Counted from the first letter of the stretch, positions 17,622 through 25,533 are shown. The stretch is DNA of 29,764 nt from Bacteroidetes bacterium UBA7688 (GCA_002482815.1 DLGS01000420.1:1-29764); one strand, 5' to 3'. Numbers and translations are program-made. The notes: generated by a model from the sequence alone, not told the origin.

Positions 17622-18638
17622 ATGAAGTTAGCGACATATAGTAAAGGCGGACAGCAACAGCTGGCTCTCCTGATAGAAGGAAAATTATACGACACCCAAA
17701 AACTGCATCCAGAATTACCAGGCACAATGAAGGCCATGTTGCAAAACTGGGAGAAAAACAGTGCTTTGGCAAAGGCTGCAGAATCTGACATAAAAAAAGG
17801 AGTGAACAGCCTGCAGGCAGATGCGGAATTCGCAACTGCCAATGTCCTTTCTCCTGTGCCCGAACCTACCTCATGCCGTGATGGTTATGCTTTTCGCCAG
17901 CACGTAGCTGCTGCACGCCGCAACAGAAAGGTGGACATGATTGCCGAATTTGATCATTATCCCATTTTCTATTTTACGAATCATAATGCAATCCAGGGAC
18001 CTGGCGATATTGTTTGCATGCCGGATCATTTCCAAAAACTGGATTTCGAACTGGAAGTGGCGGTTGTCTTAGGTAAAAAAGGAAGAAACTTTACTGCAGC
18101 ACAGGCGGATGAATATATTGCCGGTTACATGATTATGAATGACATGAGCGCCCGCACCCTGCAAATGGAAGAAATGCTGCTGAACCTGGGACCTGCAAAA
18201 GGAAAAGATTTCAGCACGGTAATCGGACCAATAATGGTGACACCGGACGAACTGGAAGCTTACAAAATCCCTGCAAAACCAAACCATACCGGCAATAACT
18301 ATTACCTCGGAATGACTTGCAAAGTAAACGGCGTTACAGTTAGCGAAGGCAATATGGGTGATATGGACTGGACCTTTGCAGAAATTATTGAGCGTTGTGC
18401 TTATGGCGTGGATGTATGGCCCGGCGATGTGATAGGAAGCGGTACCGTTGGCACAGGATGTTTCCTCGAACTGAACGGAACAGGCTTGCTGAACGACCCG
18501 AACTATAAAGTTCAGTGGTTGCAACCAGGTGATGTTGTTACGATGGAAATTGATGGTTTAGGTATTTTAAGCAATACTATTATTAAAGAAGAAACAGAAT
18601 GGAGTATCCTGAATGAAAAGAAAAAATTCATCGGTTAG
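17622..18638 (+). CDS. Fumarylacetoacetate hydrolase (FAH) family protein
   Basis: This 338-residue cytoplasmic enzyme has the conserved FAH core: LDFELEVAVVLGKKGRN with the metal-binding acidic residues, GYMIMNDMSARTLQ, GKDFSTVIGPI, and GDVIGSGTVGTGC near the end. Family members hydrolyse C-C bonds of beta-diketo acids using a divalent metal; the best known cleaves fumarylacetoacetate to fumarate and acetoacetate at the end of tyrosine degradation. The N-terminal 70 residues form the usual small extra domain. It is separated from the pigment operon by a terminator and has its own possible promoter. Other hydratase or decarboxylase activities in the family remain possible, but a tyrosine breakdown role is the simplest reading. 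Confidence 0.87.
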   Translation: MKLATYSKGGQQQLALLIEGKLYDTQKLHPELPGTMKAMLQNWEKNSALAKAAESDIKKGVNSLQADAEFATANVLSPVPEPTSCRDGYAFRQHVAAARRNRKVDMIAEFDHYPIFYFTNHNAIQGPGDIVCMPDHFQKLDFELEVAVVLGKKGRNFTAAQADEYIAGYMIMNDMSARTLQMEEMLLNLGPAKGKDFSTVIGPIMVTPDELEAYKIPAKPNHTGNNYYLGMTCKVNGVTVSEGNMGDMDWTFAEIIERCAYGVDVWPGDVIGSGTVGTGCFLELNGTGLLNDPNYKVQWLQPGDVVTMEIDGLGILSNTIIKEETEWSILNEKKKFIG

Positions 18639-18660
18639 TTTTCAAAACTTTCAACAAAAC

Positions 18661-18697
18661 AAAAATCCCCGTGAACATTGCTGTTCCGGGGATTTTT
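18661..18697. terminator. Bidirectional terminator between convergent genes
   Basis: A long hairpin pairs AAAAATCCCCG (18661-18671) with CGGGGATTTTT (18687-18697), and an inner GAAC/GTTC stem (18673-18676 with 18683-18686) extends it past one unpaired T. The A-run and T-run on the two sides allow it to end both the FAH-family transcript and the leftward fasciclin transcript. Confidence 0.85.
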
Positions 18698-18751
18698 GCA
18701 ATCACCATCTAACCAATAAAACCGTCTTTAGATGATTGTATCAATGTCTTA

Positions 18752-19318
18752 TTAAGGCATCAACACTTTATCAATAACGTGGATTACACCGTTGCTCTGG
18801 AATACATCCTTGATAGTTACTTTAGCCTTGCCTCCTTTGGTATCCATTACCCAAAGGTCTTTACCTTTCATCATGAAAGTCAGTTCTTCACCCTGAACGG
18901 TTTTCAACATTGTTTTACCACCGCCTGCTGTGATTTTATCCATCAGCTCTTTGCTGCCCAAACGGCCTGCTACCACATGGTAGGTAAGCACTGCAGATAA
19001 AGTTCCTTTATTTTCCGGCTTCAATAGATTTTCTACTGTACCTGCCGGAAGATCGCTAAAAGCTTTATTCACCGGTGCGAATACGGTAAACGGTCCTGCA
19101 GATTGTAATGTTTCAACCAATCCTGCAGCTTTTACAGCAGCAACCAAGGTGGTGTGATCTTTTGAATTTACTGCGTTCTCTACGATGTTTTTACTTGGAT
19201 ACATTGGCGCTCCTCCCACTGTTACTGTTTTTTCCTGTGCAAATGTTTGTGTTGCGATTGCAGGGCTCATCATTAGTCCCATTGCTAAGGCGAAAGCCTT
19301 TACAGTTGTGTATTTCAT
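18752..19318 (-). CDS. Secreted fasciclin (FAS1) domain protein
   Basis: This 188-residue protein has a signal peptide ending around ATQTFA-QE and a single FAS1 domain from about residue 45 to the end. The two hallmark blocks are GPFTVFAPVNKAFSDLP (H1 region) and GVIHVIDKVLMP (H2 region), joined by the conserved TYHVVAG. FAS1 domains are extracellular or envelope adhesion and binding modules with no enzyme activity. It lies just downstream of a same-strand ECF sigma/anti-sigma pair but after a terminator, so it is probably transcribed on its own. It may be a target of that sigma factor, as FAS1 proteins MPT70 and MPT83 are for SigK in Mycobacterium. Confidence 0.9.
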   Translation of the reverse strand: MKYTTVKAFALAMGLMMSPAIATQTFAQEKTVTVGGAPMYPSKNIVENAVNSKDHTTLVAAVKAAGLVETLQSAGPFTVFAPVNKAFSDLPAGTVENLLKPENKGTLSAVLTYHVVAGRLGSKELMDKITAGGGKTMLKTVQGEELTFMMKGKDLWVMDTKGGKAKVTIKDVFQSNGVIHVIDKVLMP

Positions 19319-19438
19319 ACTTTTTGTTTTTTTGAGTTAAATTGTTTTGTAGGACTTCATTTACGGGAGACATTTTACTTTGGATTTTAAATTTTCTAAA
19401 AAAAATCAAAAAGTAACATTCAGCTCATACCAAACAAA

Positions 19439-19468
19439 AAAGCTGCAATCAAAAAAGATTACAGCTTT
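19439..19468 (-). terminator. Terminator after the sigma/anti-sigma operon
   Basis: A 12-bp stem with one mismatch (19439-19450 with 19457-19468) surrounds a six-A loop. On the minus strand it is followed by a T-rich tract. It sits 24 bases beyond the anti-sigma stop and separates that operon from the fasciclin gene. Confidence 0.75.
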
Positions 19469-19491
19469 CAAAAAAATATTAAAAGAAAGTT

Positions 19492-20322
19492 TTAGCTTGT
19501 CTTGCCTGCCACCACCATTTGGTCCAGCGTCGGGCTTGGGCTTCCCCCGGCATTTTCTATAGTCACGGCAAACATTTCTGCTTTTGGAATCGTTTTCATT
19601 TTATGCATTGCTACCTGCGCATTGCCATCATACATTCCGGCATCAACAGGTTTGCCGTCAACGATAGCCCACAACTGGTATTGTTTTCCGGATGGCGCTT
19701 CCGGCATTTTATTCAGGTCAACATAAACGTCGCCTGTAGCTCCATCCCAATACAGCATTCCAGCCATGTCAGCATGTGATCCTACACCGGCCAGATTGAT
19801 TTTTACAAGTTTAGGCAATGTTAAAACCTGCATTTCCTGATTAGCTTTTTCAGCTGCAGCAAGTGCATTATTTTTTTCTTCCAGTAAAACTTTTTGACTT
19901 GCAGCAATGGCGGCAACCTCGCTTTTTACTTTATTATTTTCATTCATCATCCACACATTACCTGCAGCACTGGCAATCAGCAAAGCGACCGAAGCAGCTA
20001 AACCATATTTCATCCATGGGCTTCTTGCAGCAACATCGGGAACAATGGAAATATGAGTTGTGCTTTTAATAGTCGGTTGTGCTTCGTCAATATTGGTTTC
20101 TCCGACAAGGGCTTGCCAAATGGTTTGTTTCAACTGTGGCGGCGGATTGACCGCATGCTGCCTGGCATATTTTACCATCGCTTCCTCTGCCTCACGCACT
20201 GCCGCTTCCACCTCAGGATAAAGCTTCATCATTTGCTCCATCTCGCGCACTTCTTCGCTGGTAGCTATGCCTGCTGCATACGCTTCCGCAATTCCGCTTG
20301 ATATGTACTCCTGAATGTTCAC
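19492..20322 (-). CDS. RskA-type membrane anti-sigma factor
   Basis: This 276-residue protein starts at a GTG. The N-terminal 90 residues are a helical sigma-binding region (MNIQEYISSGIAEAYAAG, then SEEVREMEQMMKLYPEVEAA). A single membrane helix follows (YGLAASVALLIASAAGNVW) with a short coiled coil after it. The C-terminal periplasmic domain is of the RskA/anti-sigma-K type, with the signature GKQYQLWAIVDGKPVDAGMY and a late VTIENAGGSPSPT. Such proteins hold an ECF sigma factor at the membrane and release it on regulated proteolysis. The gene lies 18 bases after the sigma gene and is clearly cotranscribed. No zinc-finger HxxxCxxC motif is visible, as in other RskA members. Confidence 0.88.
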   Translation of the reverse strand: MNIQEYISSGIAEAYAAGIATSEEVREMEQMMKLYPEVEAAVREAEEAMVKYARQHAVNPPPQLKQTIWQALVGETNIDEAQPTIKSTTHISIVPDVAARSPWMKYGLAASVALLIASAAGNVWMMNENNKVKSEVAAIAASQKVLLEEKNNALAAAEKANQEMQVLTLPKLVKINLAGVGSHADMAGMLYWDGATGDVYVDLNKMPEAPSGKQYQLWAIVDGKPVDAGMYDGNAQVAMHKMKTIPKAEMFAVTIENAGGSPSPTLDQMVVAGKTS

Positions 20323-20340
20323 TTTATCTATGGTCGCAAT

Positions 20341-20886
20341 TTATTTAAAAACAGATTTCAATTCTAAAATAGCATTCCGCATCCTGGTCTTAACCGTTCC
20401 GAGCGGAATTTGTAAAGTCTTCGATATTTCTTCCTGCGTGAATCCCTGAAAATAGGCCAGGTCTATCAAAATCCTGAATTCCGGTTTCAGATTCATAACA
20501 GACTTCTTCAAACCCAAAGTATCGGTGTTGTTTTCTGTATTTCTGCGCGATTCATTGAGATATACGCTATTCTCAATGTCAATGGTTTTTTGTTCCTGCT
20601 GAAAACTTTTGGAACGCAACACATCAATGGCTGAATTCCGTGCAATATTCAACATCCAGGTATATAATCTTCCTTTACTGCTGTCGTATTGCTCAATGCT
20701 GCGCCAGATTTTTACAAACACTTCCTGTAGCAAATCATTGGCCAGTTCTTCTTTATCCAACACCTTTAAGATAACACCATACAACGCTCCCGAATAATTA
20801 TCATAGAGATAATTAAACGCCTTCTCATCCTTGCTTTTCAGCATAGAAATGAGTTCGGTTTCGGAATGTAAAATTGTTGTATTCAA
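20341..20886 (-). CDS. ECF-type RNA polymerase sigma factor (SigK-like)
   Basis: This 181-residue protein has region 2 at about residues 18-90 (DEKAFNYLYDNYSGALYG, LLQEVFVKIWRSIEQYD, GRLYTWMLNIARNSAIDVLR) and region 4 at about 130-178 (IDLAYFQGFTQEEISKTLQ, then PLGTVKTRMRNAI). It directs RNA polymerase to a small stress or envelope regulon. The start appears to be TTG at 20886; an internal ATG would cut into the usual pre-region-2 helix. A TATTTTTG box on the minus strand (20912-20919) could be a -7 element, but the region is AT-rich and this is weak. The adjacent anti-sigma gene implies membrane-signal control. Confidence 0.92.
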   Translation of the reverse strand: MNTTILHSETELISMLKSKDEKAFNYLYDNYSGALYGVILKVLDKEELANDLLQEVFVKIWRSIEQYDSSKGRLYTWMLNIARNSAIDVLRSKSFQQEQKTIDIENSVYLNESRRNTENNTDTLGLKKSVMNLKPEFRILIDLAYFQGFTQEEISKTLQIPLGTVKTRMRNAILELKSVFK

Positions 20887-20943
20887 GTATAGATTTTTGG
20901 CTTGTAAAAATCAAAAATAATAGAAAATAGATGGAAAAAAAAT

Positions 20944-20977
20944 AAAAGCACAAAACAAATATCTGTTTTGTGCTTTT
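20944..20977 (-). terminator. Terminator after the peroxiredoxin gene
   Basis: A perfect 13-bp stem (20944-20956 with 20965-20977), extendable by one A-T pair, is followed on the minus strand by a T-rich run. It lies 43 bases past the peroxiredoxin stop. Confidence 0.85.
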
Positions 20978-21019
20978 CAACGGTCAATTATTCTGTCGGT
21001 AAAAAATACTTATCAAAAA

Positions 21020-21487
21020 TTAAAGTGTATTTAAAATTGCCTGAATGGCATCAAAATCAGGTACCTTACCTGCATCTTCCAGCACTTCTGCATAACGCAC
21101 AACGCCTTCTTTATCAATTACGAAGGCTGAGCGCTTGGAAACTCCTTTCATGCCAAAAGCAAAACTCTCATAGATCGTTTCGTAAGCTGTCGATACGTCC
21201 TTATTAAAGTCGCTCAACAAAGGGAAATTAATGTTTTGCTCTTCTTTAAATTTGCCCAGACTAAACAGTGAATCCACTGAAATGCCTAATACTTCAGCGT
21301 TCAACGCCACATAGCTGCTGATGTTATCGCGCAGGGCGCAAAGCTCGGCTGTACAAACACTGGTAAAGGCCAAAGGAAAAAATACCAGCACTACATTCTT
21401 ATTGCGAAGAGCACTTAACGACACTTCTTTCTTATCTGTATCGAAAAGGGTAAAATCAGGGGCATGTTGCCCTACTTGAATTGCCAT
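21020..21487 (-). CDS. Peroxiredoxin, AhpE/BCP type
   Basis: This 155-residue thioredoxin-fold peroxidase reduces hydrogen and organic peroxides. The active site is PLAFTSVCTAELC, with peroxidatic Cys45 and a second Cys50 five residues later, the spacing of resolving Cys in BCP/PrxQ enzymes. The N-terminal HAPDFTLFDTDKKEVSLS and the later FPLLSDFNKDVSTAY are also typical. I chose the ATG at 21487 because the first strand begins there. The reading frame stays open further upstream to a TTG, but that extension runs through a probable -7 box (TACATTTG on the minus strand, 21505-21512). It diverges from groES, suggesting joint stress control. Confidence 0.9.
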   Translation of the reverse strand: MAIQVGQHAPDFTLFDTDKKEVSLSALRNKNVVLVFFPLAFTSVCTAELCALRDNISSYVALNAEVLGISVDSLFSLGKFKEEQNINFPLLSDFNKDVSTAYETIYESFAFGMKGVSKRSAFVIDKEGVVRYAEVLEDAGKVPDFDAIQAILNTL

Positions 21488-21504
21488 AATATTTTGGTTT
21501 TGAG

Positions 21505-21512
21505 CAAATGTA
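21505..21512 (-). promoter_or_regulatory. Possible -7 promoter box for the peroxiredoxin gene
   Basis: TACATTTG on the minus strand matches TAnnTTTG and lies 17 bases before the chosen ATG. I see no TTG at the ideal -33 distance, so the promoter is only half supported. Confidence 0.45.
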
Positions 21513-21525
21513 AGTAATGCTGACA

Positions 21526-21642
21526 AAAATGTCCTGTTACAGAATTGTGTATGAAAAAATGTCGTTATAGCTGAAATTGATACCTGAAATTTCAGATTAT
21601 CTGCTAAAATGTCCTACAAAATCCTTTTGGCATAAAATATGC
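21526..21642. promoter_or_regulatory. Shared control region between peroxiredoxin and groES with repeated motifs
   Basis: Three copies of AAAATGTC lie at 21526, 21556 and 21606, spaced 30 and 50 bases, that is near whole helical turns. Two of them extend to AAAATGTCCT. A perfect 12-bp palindrome CTGAAATTTCAG is at 21584-21595, with a partial copy CTGAAATT 13 bases before it, and GCATA-AAA-TATGC is at 21630-21642. No CIRCE element is visible. These could be regulator sites for the divergent stress genes; this is not proven. Confidence 0.4.
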
Positions 21643-21690
21643 TACAACCTCTAAAACACTTAAACATCTTTATATTTAAAATAATAGATT

Positions 21691-21987
21691 ATGGCAAAAA
21701 AAACAAGCACTCCTTCTGTAAGCATTACTCCGCTACACGACAGAGTAATCGTAAAAGCTGACGCCGCAGAACAAAAAACTGCTGGTGGCATTATCATTCC
21801 TGATACTGCAAAAGAAAAACCACAACGCGGTATCGTTATCGCTGCAGGCCCGGGTAAAAAAGACGAGCCTGTTACTGTTGCAGTAGGCGATGTAGTATTG
21901 TATGGCAAATATGCCGGCACAGAAATCAGCCTTGAAGGCGTTGACTACCTGATTATGCGTGAAAGCGATATTCTTGCAATCATTTAA
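21691..21987 (+). CDS. groES: Co-chaperonin GroES
   Basis: This 98-residue protein has all GroES marks: ITPLHDRVIVKADAAEQKTAGGIIIPDTAKEKPQRG, containing the mobile loop that binds GroEL, then GPGKKDEPVTVAVGDVVLYGKYAGTEI. It forms the heptameric lid of the folding chamber in the cytoplasm. The first 12 residues (MAKKTSTPSVS) are a short Lys/Ser/Thr extension before the usual start. The gene is 47 bases upstream of groEL. Codon use shifts visibly to preferred codons compared with flanking genes, as expected for high expression. Confidence 0.98.
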   Translation: MAKKTSTPSVSITPLHDRVIVKADAAEQKTAGGIIIPDTAKEKPQRGIVIAAGPGKKDEPVTVAVGDVVLYGKYAGTEISLEGVDYLIMRESDILAII

Positions 21988-21994
21988 GTAATCT

Positions 21995-22026
21995 TCAAAT
22001 TTTCAAATCCTCAAATTTTCAAATCA
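21995..22026 (+). repeat. Two tandem 16-bp copies between groES and groEL
   Basis: TCAAATTTTCAAATCC (21995-22010) is followed directly by TCAAATTTTCAAATCA (22011-22026), 15 of 16 identical. The block fills most of the 47-base spacer. TCAAATTTTC-type strings are frequent in AT-rich Bacteroidota spacers. Confidence 0.75.
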
Positions 22027-22034
22027 AATAAATT

Positions 22035-23669
22035 ATGGCAAAACAATTGCTTTTTAATATTGAAGCCCGCAACAAAATGAAGAAAGGTGTAGATATCCTT
22101 GCTGATGCGGTAAAAGTAACCCTTGGTCCTAAAGGTCGTAACGTGGTTATCGAGAAAAAATTCGGTGCTCCTGCTATCACTAAAGATGGTGTGACTGTTG
22201 CTAAAGAAATCGAACTGGAAGACGCTATCGAAAATATGGGCGCTCAAATGGTGAAAGAAGTTGCCTCGAAAACTGCTGATATGGCGGGTGATGGCACAAC
22301 GACTGCTACTGTTTTGGCTCAGGCTATCATTTCTGAAGGATTGAAAAACGTAGCTGCAGGCGCTAACCCAATGGATTTGAAACGCGGTATCGACAAAGCT
22401 GTAATAGCTGTTGTAGAAGACCTTCGTCGTCAAAGCACAACTGTTGGTAAAGACAATAAAAAAATTGAACAGGTTGCCACTATCTCTGCAAACAACGACA
22501 GCGCTATCGGTAAACTGATTGCTCAGGCAATGGGCAAAGTAGGTAACGAAGGTGTGATCACTGTAGAAGAAGCTAAAGGAACTGAAACTACGGTGGATAT
22601 TGTAGAAGGTATGCAGTTTGACCGCGGTTATCTGAGCCCTTACTTTGTGACCAACACAGAGAAAATGCAAATCGAGTTCGCTAATCCGTACATCCTGATC
22701 TGCGAAAAGAAAATCAGCACTTTACAGGACATTCTTCCTATCCTGGAAGCAACTATGAAAGCTGGTCGTCCTTTGTTGATTATCGCTGAAGATGTAGAAG
22801 GTGAAGCACTGACTACTTTGGTGGTAAACAAATTGCGTGGTTCATTGAAAATCGGTGCCGTAAAAGCGCCTGGTTTTGGTGATCGTCGTAAAGAAATGTT
22901 GCAGGATATCGCAGCCTTGACTGGCGGAACAGTTATCAGCGAAGAACAAGGTATCCAATTGAGCTCTGCTACTTTGGAATTCCTTGGACAGGCAGAAAGC
23001 ATCACCATCGACAAAGACAACACAACTGTGGTAGGCGGTAAAGGTAAAAAAGCCAATATCGTTGCCCGTGTTAATCAAATCAAATCTCAAATCGAAACAA
23101 CCACTTCTGACTACGACCGCGAGAAATTGCAGGAGCGTCTGGCTAAATTGGCTGGTGGTGTAGCTGTACTGTATGTAGGTGCTGCAACAGAAATGGAAAT
23201 GAAAGAGAAGAAAGACCGCGTAGACGATGCTCTTCACGCTACACGCGCTGCGGTAGAAGAAGGTATCGTAGCAGGTGGTGGTATCGCTTTCATCCGCGCT
23301 ATCGAAAGCATCAGCAAAATGAAAGGCAGCAACAACGACGAAGCAACAGGTATCGCTATCGTACGTCGTGCGCTGGAAGAGCCATTGCGCCAAATCGTTG
23401 CCAACGCCGGTATCGAAGGAAGCATCGTGGTACAAAAAGTAAAAGAAGGTAAAGATGATTTCGGCTTCAACGCCCGTACAGAAGTGTATGAGAAAATGTT
23501 GGCTGCCGGTGTGATCGACCCGACTAAAGTAAGCCGCGTAGCTTTAGAAAACGCAGCATCTATTGCGGGTATGTTGCTCACTACTGAGTGTGTGATTGCC
23601 GACAAACCAGAACCAAAATCTGCAGGTGCACCAGCTGGTATGCCAGGCGGAATGGATATGGGTTACTAA
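22035..23669 (+). CDS. groEL: Chaperonin GroEL
   Basis: This 544-residue protein matches GroEL throughout: the ATP-binding VTLGPKGRNVVIEKKFGAP and AGDGTTTATVLAQAI, the apical-domain segment FDRGYLSPYFVTNTEKM, and the equatorial VVAGGGIAFIRAI region (read here as IVAGGGIAF). It ends GMPGGMDMGY, the short Gly/Met tail of the family. It forms the double-ring folding chamber with GroES. Codon use is strongly biased, matching high expression. It is followed by a strong terminator. Nothing in the length or key residues is unusual. Confidence 0.99.
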   Translation: MAKQLLFNIEARNKMKKGVDILADAVKVTLGPKGRNVVIEKKFGAPAITKDGVTVAKEIELEDAIENMGAQMVKEVASKTADMAGDGTTTATVLAQAIISEGLKNVAAGANPMDLKRGIDKAVIAVVEDLRRQSTTVGKDNKKIEQVATISANNDSAIGKLIAQAMGKVGNEGVITVEEAKGTETTVDIVEGMQFDRGYLSPYFVTNTEKMQIEFANPYILICEKKISTLQDILPILEATMKAGRPLLIIAEDVEGEALTTLVVNKLRGSLKIGAVKAPGFGDRRKEMLQDIAALTGGTVISEEQGIQLSSATLEFLGQAESITIDKDNTTVVGGKGKKANIVARVNQIKSQIETTTSDYDREKLQERLAKLAGGVAVLYVGAATEMEMKEKKDRVDDALHATRAAVEEGIVAGGGIAFIRAIESISKMKGSNNDEATGIAIVRRALEEPLRQIVANAGIEGSIVVQKVKEGKDDFGFNARTEVYEKMLAAGVIDPTKVSRVALENAASIAGMLLTTECVIADKPEPKSAGAPAGMPGGMDMGY

Positions 23670-23698
23670 TCTGTTTCATCGTTCAATAATTAAATACA

Positions 23699-23735
23699 TA
23701 AACCGCCGCAAACGTAAGTTTGTGGCGGTTTTATT
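23699..23735 (+). terminator. Rho-independent terminator after groEL
   Basis: A 13-bp stem (23701-23713 with 23718-23730, one G-T pair) with a GTAA loop is followed by TTATTTTC. It lies about 30 bases past the groEL stop. Confidence 0.9.
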
Positions 23736-23795
23736 TTCAGGGGATCCTGTATAATCAAAAATTTTAGTTCGTATTTTGTTTTCAAATAATTAATT

Positions 23796-25223
23796 ATGAA
23801 TGAAGCAGAATTAGAAGCAAAGAGACAAGCTTTAATAAAATCAGGAGAGAAAATTAGCTTAGAAGAAACTATACTTTTTTTGCAACAATTTGAAAGAAAG
23901 CAAATAGGAATTATCAAATCTGACTTTCCAACCATTAATGGACTAAAAATTGAAATTTCAAAAGAAAAAAGTCGTGCTGTAAATTTTAAAACAGGATGGC
24001 TGCAAAACTGTGAATCTCCTATAAGATTTCAACATATAGGTTATGGCTTTAGAAGATCGTTCGTTATAGACATAAATAGTACTGAGTACAACGTTAAAAA
24101 TGGTGTTGGATCTTATTCAATGAAATTAGGACGAGAATTTAAAGGCGATTTATGGGATCTTGAGACGATTTCATTCAAATTTGATAAAGGCTTTTTTAGG
24201 GCTTTGATTCCCTTAAATAAATCCTCACGCCTTCCAATTAGTTATATTAGTACTCAACATTTTTCAGTTGATAATGCACTAAGTATTGCAGGATACGCAA
24301 AGATTGATTTCGGTGTTAACAAGATTGGTTTTTTTAATTACACAATAGAATCAAGATCTTATTTGATAATAGAATCGAAGTCTAAAATGGATTATTCGTT
24401 TTTCAAAAATGCTTTAGAAATACTAACATATGCAACAGCATTTTTAAGTGGCAGTTTAATTAGAGGAGAAGTGACAATCTTAAAATTTGCGAACGGCGAT
24501 TTCACAAATTTGATTGGCTCTAAGTTCAAGCGTCTTCAAGAAACTATAGATAGTACCGTAGAATTAATAAACCCCAGAATGTATTCATCTTATAAAAACC
24601 TTGATAAAATATCCTATTTCCCATTACATACTTTTTCAACTCTTTGCAATCTTTGCCATACCTGCATACCTCTTCTTAGAGCAATCAAAATTATTACACA
24701 ATCAAAAGATTTGCCGGTAGAAATTCAAGCAGCATCACTTTTTGTTGCTCTTGAGACAATTAAACAGATAATTATAGATAAAAACGTTGAAACAGTATCA
24801 CCAATAAAGCGGGAATACGAAAAAGAAATTAAAGAAATTTTGACAGGAAAAATTTCAAATATTGATGACAATAAATTCAACAATAAAAAAATGATCTTAA
24901 AGAAGATTGACAATCTAAATCAAATTGGAAATAATGATGGATTTAAGCAAGCTTTTGCTCTTGTCCAATTTAATCTAAACAAAGAAGATCAATATTGCAT
25001 CAATATGAGAAATGAATTTTTACACGGAAGAATACCTTTTGAAGATGAAGAAGATCAAAAAAGAGAAAAAAAACTTTTAGGCGTAGCATTGGATGCCAAT
25101 TTGCTGACATCTGGATTAATTCTTAAATTTTCAAATTATTCAGGTCCAATAATGGATTATTTAAAATATTGGGATCTCGTAAATGAAATTCCTAATAGCA
25201 GACCACTGTTTAGAGAAATTTAA
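23796..25223 (+). CDS. AT-rich protein with C-terminal HEPN-type motif, possible RNase / defence gene
   Basis: This 475-residue protein is of unrecognised family in its N-terminal 300 residues, which look beta-rich up to about residue 180 and then helical. The C-terminal part (about 300-475) is helical and contains RNEFLHGR, with Arg405 and His410. This is the RxxxxH pattern of HEPN domains, which in many toxins and phage-defence proteins cut RNA. The surrounding text (QAASLFVALETIKQIIID before, LILKFSNYSGPIMDYL after) fits HEPN-like helices in Bacteroidota proteins of unknown role. The gene is visibly more AT-rich than groEL and the pigment genes, stands alone, and is followed by a repeat element. 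These are signs of transfer. Enzyme activity is not established. Confidence 0.7.
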   Translation: MNEAELEAKRQALIKSGEKISLEETILFLQQFERKQIGIIKSDFPTINGLKIEISKEKSRAVNFKTGWLQNCESPIRFQHIGYGFRRSFVIDINSTEYNVKNGVGSYSMKLGREFKGDLWDLETISFKFDKGFFRALIPLNKSSRLPISYISTQHFSVDNALSIAGYAKIDFGVNKIGFFNYTIESRSYLIIESKSKMDYSFFKNALEILTYATAFLSGSLIRGEVTILKFANGDFTNLIGSKFKRLQETIDSTVELINPRMYSSYKNLDKISYFPLHTFSTLCNLCHTCIPLLRAIKIITQSKDLPVEIQAASLFVALETIKQIIIDKNVETVSPIKREYEKEIKEILTGKISNIDDNKFNNKKMILKKIDNLNQIGNNDGFKQAFALVQFNLNKEDQYCINMRNEFLHGRIPFEDEEDQKREKKLLGVALDANLLTSGLILKFSNYSGPIMDYLKYWDLVNEIPNSRPLFREI

Positions 25224-25290
25224 TTCTAGTACTTACAAGGACACCACGAATCAACAATAAATAAGATATCCATAACCCGAAATTTATCCT

Positions 25291-25475
25291 CGTTCGCCGA
25301 AGTATATCCAAATGCTGTTCGGCATAGCGTGTCGGGCAGTAAAGCCCTCTACATCGTGGCCACAGTGCAGTCTCCCGACAGCTTTTTGCTGATATTGAGG
25401 CAGAGGCCTTGCGCAGCCCACCAACAAGAAATAAGATTTTTGGAATAAATGTTGAAAAGCAATTTTTGAACTCCA
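25291..25475 (+). repeat. Dispersed structured repeat, copy A
   Basis: This stretch fills most of the 310-base gap between the HEPN-type gene and the serine hydrolase. It shares long identical blocks with copy B: AGTATATCCA + ATGCTGTTCG, AAAGCCCTCTA, ACAGTGCAGTCTCCCGAC, GATATTGAG and AATAAGATT. Its right third also matches copy C. Inverted repeats are present: TGTCGGG (25330-25336) with CCCGACA (25374-25380), and CCAAcAA/TTtTTGG around 25420-25443. Short minus-strand frames run through it but look incidental. Confidence 0.8.
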
Positions 25476-25482
25476 ACAAAAC

Positions 25483-25517
25483 AAAAGAGCCTTTGATTTG
25501 ATTTAAAAGGCTCTTTT
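25483..25517. terminator. Terminator after the serine hydrolase gene (possibly bidirectional)
   Basis: A perfect 12-bp stem (25483-25494 with 25506-25517) surrounds an 11-base loop. On the minus strand it ends in TTTTGTTTTG. It lies 17 bases past the hydrolase stop and could also stop rightward transcripts. Confidence 0.8.
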
Positions 25518-25533
25518 AATAATCCTATTGTAC

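Noticed and set aside
21488..21526. Extended peroxiredoxin start at a TTG codon
   Set aside because: The extension covers a probable -7 promoter box and adds residues that do not belong to the family.
22011..22670. 219-codon and 197-codon minus-strand frames opposite groEL
   Set aside because: They are shadows produced by the strong codon bias of groEL.
25416..25445. attC-like integron site in the CAACAA...TTGTTG hairpin of the repeats
   Set aside because: The RYYYAAC and GTTRRRY core boxes do not fit in any copy, and no integrase is present.
25210..25484. Minus-strand frames of 66-89 codons over repeat copy A, and a related 105-codon frame over copy B (28914-29231)
   Set aside because: They share the peptide KAVGRLHC..D.EGF only because the DNA repeats match. 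Lengths and ends differ and neither has a signal, RBS or domain. I read them as chance frames in a non-coding repeat.
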